A DNA stretch of 10,164 nt, from NCBI GenBank assembly GCA_007124345.1, contig SLFH01000001.1:1-10164 (forward strand), read 5' to 3'. The stretch is from Phycisphaerales bacterium. GTDB taxonomy: Bacteria; Planctomycetota; Phycisphaerae; Phycisphaerales; UBA1924. Below, piece after piece: positions 1 through 8,077 of this stretch. A program made the translations under genes and the position numbers. The notes under the pieces are model-generated. The model had not been told where the DNA came from and ran no database searches. It saw only the letters and a list, made by a program, of their open reading frames with translations. Every line of letters begins with the position of its first letter. The first letter of the stretch is position 1.

Positions 1-240
1 CCCGAGATCGAAGCCCTGAGAGACGGGGAGAACGGCCTGCTCTACGCCGACGGGTCGGTTGACGACATGGCGGCCAAGCTGAAGGCGGTCATCACCGACG
101 AGGAGTTGCGGGCGAGGCTCGGGCGCGAGGCCGAACGGACGGCGCTGGAGGAATTCACGCTCAAGCGGATGGTCGACGGGATGGAATCGGCGATCCGGCT
201 GGCCTGGGAGAAGGCGCGGGGTCGCCGCTCGGGGGACTAA
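1..240 (+). CDS. Glycosyltransferase, C-terminal fragment (5' end outside window)
   Basis: The reading frame is open from the first base and ends at TAA, giving the last 79 residues of a protein whose start lies left of the window. It begins at PEIEAL and continues through DGENGLLYADGS, which in GT4 (GT-B fold) glycosyltransferases follows the nucleotide-sugar binding site, and ends in the charged C-terminal helices usual for the family. Without the donor-site core the family call depends on its sister gene at 296-1480 on the other strand: the two tails match at 72 of 79 residues, have the same length and need no gap. The likely role is transfer of a sugar from an activated donor during polysaccharide or glycolipid synthesis at the cytoplasmic face of the membrane; donor and acceptor cannot be read from the sequence. 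It is a paralogue, not a broken copy, as far as visible: no frameshift or early stop occurs. Confidence 0.85.
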   Translation, partial: PEIEALRDGENGLLYADGSVDDMAAKLKAVITDEELRARLGREAERTALEEFTLKRMVDGMESAIRLAWEKARGRRSGD

Positions 241-244
241 AGCC

Positions 245-259
245 GCGGCCGAAGGCCGC
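245..259. terminator. Possible weak bidirectional terminator between converging glycosyltransferase genes
   Basis: A perfect 6-bp, all-GC stem (GCGGCC / GGCCGC) with a 3-base loop begins four bases after the TAA of the left gene. On the plus strand it is followed by TTCCTCCCCC, on the minus strand by GGCTTTAG, so neither side has a good T-run. Its place between two converging stop codons fits a terminator, but the short stem and poor T-tracts keep this tentative. Confidence 0.4.
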
Positions 260-295
260 TTCCTCCCCCAGCGCCCCCTCCAGTCCCCCCAAGAC

Positions 296-1480
296 TCAGG
301 CCCCTTTACGGCGACCCCTCGCCTTCTCCCACGCCAGCCGGATCGCCGATTCCATCCCGTCGACCATCCGCTCCAGCGTGAATTCCTCCAGCGCCGTCCG
401 CTCGGCATCGCGCCCGAGCCTCGCCCGCAACTCCGCATCGGCGATGACCGCCTTCAGCTTGGCCGCCATGTCGTCGACAGACCCATCGGCGTAAAGCAGG
501 CCGTTCTCCCCGTCCTTGAGCGCCTCGATCTCGGGGTTGTGGCTCGGGATGTCGTCGCTGGTGACCACCGGCAGCGCGTAGGCCATCGCGTGGAGGATGC
601 TCAGGCCGATGTTGACGGGGTAGCAGAAGACGCTGGAGGCGAGGAACCACGCCGCGAGCTCGCGCTCCTCGTAGACCGGGCCAGGCATCAGCACGCGCTC
701 TGCGACGCCGAGTTCCTGTGCCCGGCGCTCCAGCCGCTCGCGGTCGGGCCCGCCGCCCACCACCGCGACTTTCAGATCCGGCAGCTCGCCCCCGAGCCCC
801 GCCGCGGCTTCAAACAGCATGTCGATCTTGTTGTCTTCCAAGAGCCGCGAGACAAACAGGACCATCGGCCCCTTGATCCCGTGCTCGGCCTTGAACACTT
901 CGAGCTCGCCCGGCCGCTCGCGCCACCACGCCGCGGCTTCCCGGATCGGGCGCATGTCCAGTGTGTTCAGCGCGACAAAGACATCGTCGTTGCGGCCCGA
1001 GACCTCGCCGAACCTCGCCGCGGCGGCTCTGTTGTAGAACATCACCGAATCGGCGAGCACGCCCACCTTGTCGCGCAGTCGCCTGCGCCACCCGGCCTCG
1101 GACTTGCTGAACCCGTGCCCCCAGAGCACGACGCCGAGCCCCCCTTTGCGCGCCTTCTTCGCCGCGATCGGGAGGCTCAGGCTCCGCGTGTTCCACCCGA
1201 GCACCAGCACATCGGCGCGGCGGGGGTCGGCGTTGCGGATCGCCGAGCCGTCCCAGAAAAAGTGCAACCGCCCCCGCCCGATCATCCGCTGGCGGACGGG
1301 CGTCGCGGTGAATCCCTCCGCCTCCGTGTTCTCCAGGTGCTTGTCAGAGCCGTAGGTCACCGTCAGCTCGATCCCCGACCTGGAGGCGAGCTCCCTGAAG
1401 ACGGGGATGCGGTACTTGGGCAGCGCCGGCTGGGCGATGATGACGCGGATGGTCTCGGGTTCTGTCCGTGCGCTTTGCAT
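296..1480 (-). CDS. GT4-like glycosyltransferase
   Basis: This 394-residue protein has the two-domain layout of GT-B glycosyltransferases. An N-terminal Rossmann-like half opens with IRVIIAQPALPKYRIPVFREL (residues 11-31), the usual acceptor-side start. The C-terminal half opens with GPMVLFVSRLLEDNKID (204-220), has the VVGGGPDRERLE strand-helix (240-251), and carries the donor region around IGLSILHAMAYALPVVT (291-307) followed by NPEIEAL and GENGLLY. The two glutamates of the classical E-x7-E motif fall on Val289 and His297, so it belongs to a divergent subgroup. I chose the ATG at 1480 because residues from there match the family start; longer in-frame starts at 1567 and 1633 add an Arg/Pro-rich stretch unlike the family, and the longest would overlap the divergent gene at 1606. 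No clear Shine-Dalgarno precedes it. Likely role: surface polysaccharide or glycolipid assembly; donor and acceptor unknown. It is a close paralogue of the gene ending at 240. Confidence 0.87.
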   Translation of the reverse strand: MQSARTEPETIRVIIAQPALPKYRIPVFRELASRSGIELTVTYGSDKHLENTEAEGFTATPVRQRMIGRGRLHFFWDGSAIRNADPRRADVLVLGWNTRSLSLPIAAKKARKGGLGVVLWGHGFSKSEAGWRRRLRDKVGVLADSVMFYNRAAAARFGEVSGRNDDVFVALNTLDMRPIREAAAWWRERPGELEVFKAEHGIKGPMVLFVSRLLEDNKIDMLFEAAAGLGGELPDLKVAVVGGGPDRERLERRAQELGVAERVLMPGPVYEERELAAWFLASSVFCYPVNIGLSILHAMAYALPVVTSDDIPSHNPEIEALKDGENGLLYADGSVDDMAAKLKAVIADAELRARLGRDAERTALEEFTLERMVDGMESAIRLAWEKARGRRKGA

Positions 1481-1605
1481 GGTCGGTGGCGAGTCTATCG
1501 GCCCGAACCGCCCCCGCCGACAAGGCCTGGCCGAGACTCCGGCCCGGCGGTCTTTCTCCGCGCCCATGAAATAGTCCGCACGCCTCGGCCCTTCCGTTCT
1601 CCAGC
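1481..1605. promoter_or_regulatory. Divergent intergenic region between glycosyltransferase and DUF3179 genes
   Basis: These 125 bp separate two divergent start codons and must hold the 5' signals for both genes unless transcripts begin inside them. I see no convincing -35/-10 pair on either strand and no purine-rich Shine-Dalgarno directly before either ATG. The assignment as a promoter region rests on gene orientation alone. Confidence 0.4.
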
Positions 1606-2664
1606 ATGCCAAACCAGAGCGACAAAGGGACACGAAAGAGCAGGAGACGCTTCGGTCTCCTGATCGGTGCGCTCGCCCTGCTCGCGGCGGTCTTCGTCGT
1701 CCGCGGCGGGTTCGACAAGGAACTCGCCCGGGCGGCCTTGGTCGACGACAGACGCAAACCGGGCGACCCGCTCACGATCCGGCGCGAGGGCGCCGTCGAC
1801 CTCCGGCGCAGTTTCGACCTGTCGGGGCTGTCGGTCCCCAAGGAGGAGATCCACACGCTCCTGCCGCGCGACGCGATCCCGGCGCTGACCGACCCCGAGA
1901 CCGTCACGCTGCAAGAGGCGGGCTGGCTCGACGCGTCAGATCGGCTCGTGGTCTATCGGGAGGGCGACCGGGCCTACGCCGTCCCGATGCGCGTGCTCGA
2001 CTGGCACGAGATCATCAATACGAGCGTCGGCGGGCGCCCGATCGCGCTGACCTACTGCCCGCTCTGCGACTCAGCTTCGGTTCTCGATCGGCGGGTGGCA
2101 GGGCCGGGAGGCTCTGGCGAGCGGACGCTCGAGTTCGGCGTCTCGGGCGCGCTGTACAACTCGAATGTCCTCATGTACGACCGCCAGGACATGGGGCTCT
2201 GGAGCCAGCTCGGCATGGAGGCGGTCTCGGGCCCGCTTGTCGGCACGAGGCTCCGGCACCTGCCCTTCTCAGTCATGACGCGCCGTGAACTCGAGCGAGC
2301 GTCGCCCGACGCCAGAATCGTGAGCATCGAGACCGGCCACGAGCGTGAGTACACCGGAGCGTCGCCCTACGCGAGCTACTTCAGCCACGACGCGGTGATT
2401 GTGCCCATCGAGCACATGGGCGTGAGGCTGCCTCCCAAGACGCTCGGCGTGGGCGTGCTCGCGGGCGGGGCGTCGTACTTCCTGACCGCAGAAGCGATCG
2501 GCGATCGCTACGAGCTCGAAACACCGCTCGGCGTTGTCGAGCTGCGTGCGGGAGAGGGCGGCGTCACCGTCGATGCGCTCCCGGATGGGGTGCACGCGGT
2601 CCAGACTTTCTATTACGCCTGGGAGGCGTTTTTCAGGGACACAGACATCATCGCACCGGACTGA
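1606..2664 (+). CDS. DUF3179 domain-containing membrane-anchored protein
   Basis: The 352-residue product starts with a basic stretch (KGTRKSRRR), then one hydrophobic segment at about residues 16-33, then a long soluble domain. This pattern predicts an N-in signal anchor with the domain outside the cytoplasmic membrane; there is no lipobox cysteine. The soluble part matches DUF3179 by its hallmarks: the TYCPLCDSA segment (149-157) with a CxxC pair, the block FGVSGALYNSNVLMYDRQ (177-194) followed by LWSQLGMEAVSGPLVG (198-213), and the closing AWEAFFRDTDI (338-348). DUF3179 proteins are frequent in planctomycetes and some archaea; their biochemical role is not established. The CxxC could bind metal or undergo thiol exchange, which is a guess. 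The gene is the first of a likely two-gene operon with the DoxX-like gene 23 bp downstream. The start is the first ATG of the frame; no strong ribosome site is visible. Confidence 0.88.
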   Translation: MPNQSDKGTRKSRRRFGLLIGALALLAAVFVVRGGFDKELARAALVDDRRKPGDPLTIRREGAVDLRRSFDLSGLSVPKEEIHTLLPRDAIPALTDPETVTLQEAGWLDASDRLVVYREGDRAYAVPMRVLDWHEIINTSVGGRPIALTYCPLCDSASVLDRRVAGPGGSGERTLEFGVSGALYNSNVLMYDRQDMGLWSQLGMEAVSGPLVGTRLRHLPFSVMTRRELERASPDARIVSIETGHEREYTGASPYASYFSHDAVIVPIEHMGVRLPPKTLGVGVLAGGASYFLTAEAIGDRYELETPLGVVELRAGEGGVTVDALPDGVHAVQTFYYAWEAFFRDTDIIAPD

Positions 2665-2687
2665 GATCCGGAGATGGGGGATCACAG

Positions 2688-3128
2688 ATGAACGAATACA
2701 TCCGCAAACTCACCCAAACCGGCGAATTGAAGCACATGCTCGCGCCCCGCCTGATCGGCGGGCTGCCGCTCCTTGGCATCGGCATGATGCACCTGACGGG
2801 CGCGGCGCCGATGCGCCCGATCCTCGAAGCGGCGAACATCCCGATGGTCGGCCTGCACGCGGCGCTGGTCCCGCTGGTCGAGATCGTCGCGGGTGCGATG
2901 CTGCTGGCCGGGGCGTTCGCCAGAGTCGGCGGCGTGCTGGCGGTCCTGACCATGATCGGCGCGATCTACGCCCATGCTGTGGCGACATGGGAGGACGAGC
3001 CGCCGATCGTGCTGCCGATCGTCGTGCTGGTGGCGGCGGGCTATGTGGTGGTCCGCGGCGCCGGCGCGTGGAGCGTCGACCGGAAGCTGCAGGCGTCGAC
3101 CAACAGCAAACCGACCAAGGCAGACTGA
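2688..3128 (+). CDS. DoxX-like four-helix integral membrane protein
   Basis: This 146-residue protein has four hydrophobic segments at about residues 20-37, 55-75, 78-98 and 107-123, with short polar ends, the size and layout of the DoxX/DoxD-like superfamily. The loop-helix pattern also fits: Gly-rich first helix with MMHLTG, an E-I-V-A-G-A segment in helix 2 (65-70), then an Arg at the start of helix 3 and a His in its end (AHA, 95-97). Family members have been linked to thiosulfate:quinone oxidoreductase, to redox complexes with SodA-type proteins, or have no known role; which applies here cannot be told. It follows the DUF3179 gene by 23 bp on the same strand with no terminator between, so co-transcription is likely. 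A GGAG at 2670-2673 and a G-run at 2676-2680 lie upstream, the first too far away to be ideal. The C-terminus is Lys/Thr-rich and soluble. Confidence 0.75.
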   Translation: MNEYIRKLTQTGELKHMLAPRLIGGLPLLGIGMMHLTGAAPMRPILEAANIPMVGLHAALVPLVEIVAGAMLLAGAFARVGGVLAVLTMIGAIYAHAVATWEDEPPIVLPIVVLVAAGYVVVRGAGAWSVDRKLQASTNSKPTKAD

Positions 3129-3152
3129 AGACACGCGCCGATGCGAATGAAC

Positions 3153-3183
3153 AAGGCCCGCCGGTAGATCCCCGGCGGGCCTT
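3153..3183. terminator. Bidirectional intrinsic terminator between DoxX-like gene and ppdK
   Basis: Two perfect 12-base arms, AAGGCCCGCCGG (3153-3164) and CCGGCGGGCCTT (3172-3183), enclose a 7-base loop. On the plus strand the stem ends in CCTTTGTGATT, on the minus strand in CCTTGTTC, so both sides have a short T-rich exit. The structure lies 24 bp after the DoxX-like stop and about 40 bp after the ppdK stop, in the only gap between these converging genes, and should end both transcripts. Confidence 0.85.
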
Positions 3184-3224
3184 TGTGATTCTGAATCGTG
3201 TCGGGGCGGGTGGCCTCGGAAGAG

Positions 3225-6032
<2,808 letters not shown>

Positions 6033-6038
6033 CTGGCG

Positions 6039-6043
6039 TCCTC
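6039..6043 (-). promoter_or_regulatory. Ribosome binding site deciding the ppdK start
   Basis: On the minus strand GAGGA sits six bases before the ATG at 6032. It is the clearest Shine-Dalgarno in the window and places the start directly ahead of the Lys/Ala-rich tail, so that tail is very probably translated. Confidence 0.75.
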
Positions 6044-6164
6044 GCTTGCTACTGGTAAGGCGCGGACCGGCATCCTTCGGCGGGCCGGCGGAAAACGCCG
6101 ACGGCCCGGTCGCACCGGCCACGCGCGGGACCAACTCTCTGGTGCGGGCGGGAGTCTAGAGAGC
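6044..6164. promoter_or_regulatory. Divergent ppdK/pabB control region with a hairpin
   Basis: The gap between the ppdK and pabB start codons is about 130 bp and should hold the promoters of both genes. I find no convincing -35/-10 pair. Within it CGGGCCG (6081-6087) can pair with CGGCCCG (6102-6108), with GCG/CGC pairing inside across a GAAAA loop and a 3-base bulge. There is no T-run after it on either strand, so it is not an intrinsic terminator; it could be a leader structure, a protein site or chance in GC-rich DNA. Confidence 0.4.
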
Positions 6165-7586
6165 ATGGCACGCAAGATCGAACAACCAACGCCCGGCGCG
6201 ACCATGAAACCCTCGTCAGCACGCCCACACACACCGAATCTCCCCGACCTCGAAGGCCTCTCGCCCGCCGAGATCACCGCCCGCTGGCCCGCCGACACCC
6301 CGCTCGCCTGCCTGGTTTCCGGAGGCCCCGGGCGCTTTGCCAGATGGTCGGTCTTTGCCCCGCCCGTCAAAACCATCGCCCTGACAGACGATGCCGAACT
6401 CTGGGCCCTGCTCGATCAGCAGCCACCCCGCCTCGACGCGCATACCGACACCGACGCCCCGCCCTTCCGAGGCGGCCTCATCGGCTGGATCGGCTACGGG
6501 ATCGGCGCATACCTCGAACCCCGCGCCGGGCTATCGCCCCAGCCCGAACCCCTCGCCGTCCTCGCCGACTGCCCGGACGCGTTGGTCCACGACGCCGCGA
6601 CCGGGCGATGGAGCATCGTGGGCGACCCCGACCGCCTTGCGCCCGTGATCCGCACGATCGCCGAAGAGCACGGAGCCCGCGGCTTCTCGCTCGGCCCCCT
6701 CTCCAGCGCCGTCGGGCAAAGGGCGTACGCCGAGGGGGTCAGGCGTGCCGTCGAGTACATCCGCGCCGGCGATGTCTTTCAGGTGAACCTCGCCCACCCG
6801 CTGCGCGCCCGCTTCGAGGGCTCCGCCCGCGCCCTCGCCTCGACGCTCTTTGCCCAGACCGGCGCCTGGTTCGGCGGCATGATCGAGCTCGACCCCCACG
6901 CCGGAGACGCCCAACAGCCCACCAGCGATCGACGTTGCGTCCTCTCGGTCAGCCCCGAGCTCTTCCTCCGCTACGACCCCGCCGATCGCAGCCTGCTCAC
7001 CAGCCCGATGAAGGGCACCCGCCCCGCCGCGGCCGACCCCGAAGAACTCCGTCTGGCCCCCAAGGACCGGGCCGAGCTGAACATGATCACCGACCTCATG
7101 CGCAACGACCTCGGGCGGGTCGCCTCGTTCGGCTCAGTCCGCGTCGCCGACCCCCGCCGCATCGAGCGTCACGCGGGGAGCTCGGGCGTGATCCAGGCCT
7201 CGTCGGAGATCGCCGCGACGCTCCGGCCTGGGCTCGGCCTCGCCGACCTGCTCAGAGCGACACTCCCCGCGGGCTCGATCACCGGCGCGCCGAAGGTTCG
7301 CGCGATGCAGATCATCGACGAACTCGAACCCTTCCCCCGCGGCGCCTATTGCGGCGTGCTCGGCTTCGTCTCCCGCTCCGGCCACGCCGAGTTCAGCGTC
7401 GCCATCCGCACCGCGACCATCGTCGGAAAGTCCGGCCAGGAACAGGGATCGTTCAAAGACGCCTCCCTCGAATACCCCGTCGGCGCCGGCATCGTCGCAG
7501 ACTCCGACCCCGACGCCGAATGGGCCGAAACCCTCGCCAAGGCCGGCGTCTTCGCTCGCCTCACCGAGATCACCGACCAGCCATGA
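6165..7586 (+). CDS. pabB: Aminodeoxychorismate synthase component I
   Basis: The product (473 residues from this start) belongs to the chorismate-utilising enzymes and should make 4-amino-4-deoxychorismate from chorismate and ammonia, the first step to p-aminobenzoate for folate. The N-terminal domain has GGLIGWIGYGIGAYLEP (103-119). The chorismate-binding domain runs from about 185 to the end and shows GDVFQVNLAHPL (202-213), SPELFLRY (263-270), SPMKGTRP (280-287), DLMRNDLGRV (310-319), AGSITGAPKVRAMQIIDELEP (369-389) and YPVGAGIVADSDP (437-449). Lys283 in the PMKGT motif points to PabB, because TrpE has Ala at that place; this separates it from anthranilate synthase. A GGAG lies ten bases before the ATG at 6165; an ATG at 6204 is an alternative start that would remove 13 residues. 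No glutaminase (PabA) or lyase (PabC) domain is fused and neither gene is in the window. The stop overlaps the next start in ATGA, so translation is probably coupled. Confidence 0.92.
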   Translation: MARKIEQPTPGATMKPSSARPHTPNLPDLEGLSPAEITARWPADTPLACLVSGGPGRFARWSVFAPPVKTIALTDDAELWALLDQQPPRLDAHTDTDAPPFRGGLIGWIGYGIGAYLEPRAGLSPQPEPLAVLADCPDALVHDAATGRWSIVGDPDRLAPVIRTIAEEHGARGFSLGPLSSAVGQRAYAEGVRRAVEYIRAGDVFQVNLAHPLRARFEGSARALASTLFAQTGAWFGGMIELDPHAGDAQQPTSDRRCVLSVSPELFLRYDPADRSLLTSPMKGTRPAAADPEELRLAPKDRAELNMITDLMRNDLGRVASFGSVRVADPRRIERHAGSSGVIQASSEIAATLRPGLGLADLLRATLPAGSITGAPKVRAMQIIDELEPFPRGAYCGVLGFVSRSGHAEFSVAIRTATIVGKSGQEQGSFKDASLEYPVGAGIVADSDPDAEWAETLAKAGVFARLTEITDQP

Positions 7587-8068
7587 CCGAGATCCGCACA
7601 GACATCGTCGATGTCTACATCTTCCGGCGAAACGACGGCGCAACCGAGCTGCTCCAGCTCCTGCGCGCCGGCGAGCCCATGGGCGGGACATGGCACCCGC
7701 TGATGGGCCACACCGTGCCCGGCGAATCCGCCGCGGCCTGCGCCCTGCGGGAACTGCACGAAGAACTCGGGCTCGCCGTGGGCGAAGCGGCGATCCTGGG
7801 CTTCTGGCAGCTCGAACAGGTGCACCCCTACTTCATCGCGTCGCTCGACTGCGTGGTGATGAGCCCGAGGTTCTGTGTCGAGGTCGACAGCGGCTGGACG
7901 CCGAAGCTCAACATCGAGCACACCGACCACCGCTGGGCCGCGGCCCTCTCCGCGTTCATGTGGCCCGGGCAGCGGGCCGCCGTCGCCGAGGTGCTGCGCA
8001 TCGCGGCCGAGCCGGATTCGCCCTATGCCCAATCGCTGCGGATCGATCCGGGCTCGGCAGGCCAGTAA
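7583..8068 (+). CDS. Nudix hydrolase, candidate dihydroneopterin triphosphate diphosphatase
   Basis: The 161-residue protein carries a complete Nudix box from Gly42 to Leu64 in the form G-x5-E-x7-RELHEELGL, with the metal-binding glutamates Glu57, Glu60 and Glu61 in place, so it should split a nucleoside-diphosphate-type bond with Mg2+. The flanks (GGTWHPLMG before the box; NIEHTDHRW near 110-117 and MWPGQRAAVAEVL near 126-138 after it) recall the layout of E. coli NudB, which removes pyrophosphate from dihydroneopterin triphosphate in folate synthesis. Its ATG overlaps the pabB stop (ATGA), with no separate Shine-Dalgarno, so it is probably translated by coupling. The Nudix family call is firm; the folate role is inferred from this neighbour and the resemblance. 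Other Nudix substrates such as oxidised nucleotides remain possible. The stop is only nine bases from the stop of the converging dnaE gene. Confidence 0.85.
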   Translation: MTEIRTDIVDVYIFRRNDGATELLQLLRAGEPMGGTWHPLMGHTVPGESAAACALRELHEELGLAVGEAAILGFWQLEQVHPYFIASLDCVVMSPRFCVEVDSGWTPKLNIEHTDHRWAAALSAFMWPGQRAAVAEVLRIAAEPDSPYAQSLRIDPGSAGQ

Positions 8069-8077
8069 GTCTGAGAA

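Larger units (their letters stand above)
1..535. repeat. Inverted repeat formed by two tail-to-tail glycosyltransferase genes
   Basis: Bases 1-240 match the reverse complement of 296-535 with about 24 mismatches by hand count (near 90% identity) and no insertion or deletion, from the shared PEIEAL codons to the stop codons. The arms are separated by a 55-bp spacer at 241-295. The left arm is cut by the window edge, so its true extent is unknown. Many differences are silent (for example GAA/GAG, CTC/CTT, GAC/GAT), as expected for two functional copies under selection or kept alike by gene conversion. No insertion-sequence ends or target-site duplications are seen at the junction. Confidence 0.9.

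Noticed and set aside
1481..1605. Sigma-70 type promoter for the DUF3179 or glycosyltransferase gene.
   Set aside because: No -35/-10 pair with acceptable spacing could be found; calling one would be guesswork in this GC-rich stretch.
1481..1633. N-terminal extension of the glycosyltransferase to ATG at 1633 or 1567.
   Set aside because: The added residues are Arg/Pro-rich and unlike the family, and the longest form overlaps the divergent DUF3179 coding sequence.
539..1663. A long plus-strand open frame antisense to the glycosyltransferase.
   Set aside because: It is rich in Arg, Pro, His and Ala with no recognisable motif, lies wholly against a gene with clear family motifs, and also overlaps the true DUF3179 start.
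6033..6134. Longer ppdK start at 6134, adding 34 residues.
   Set aside because: The start at 6032 has a well-placed GAGGA, while the longer form would leave only 30 bp to the divergent pabB start and adds no recognisable sequence.
6165..7586. Anthranilate synthase component I (TrpE) instead of PabB.
   Set aside because: The PMKGT motif has the PabB-type lysine where TrpE has alanine, and no trp gene is nearby; a dual-role enzyme cannot be excluded.
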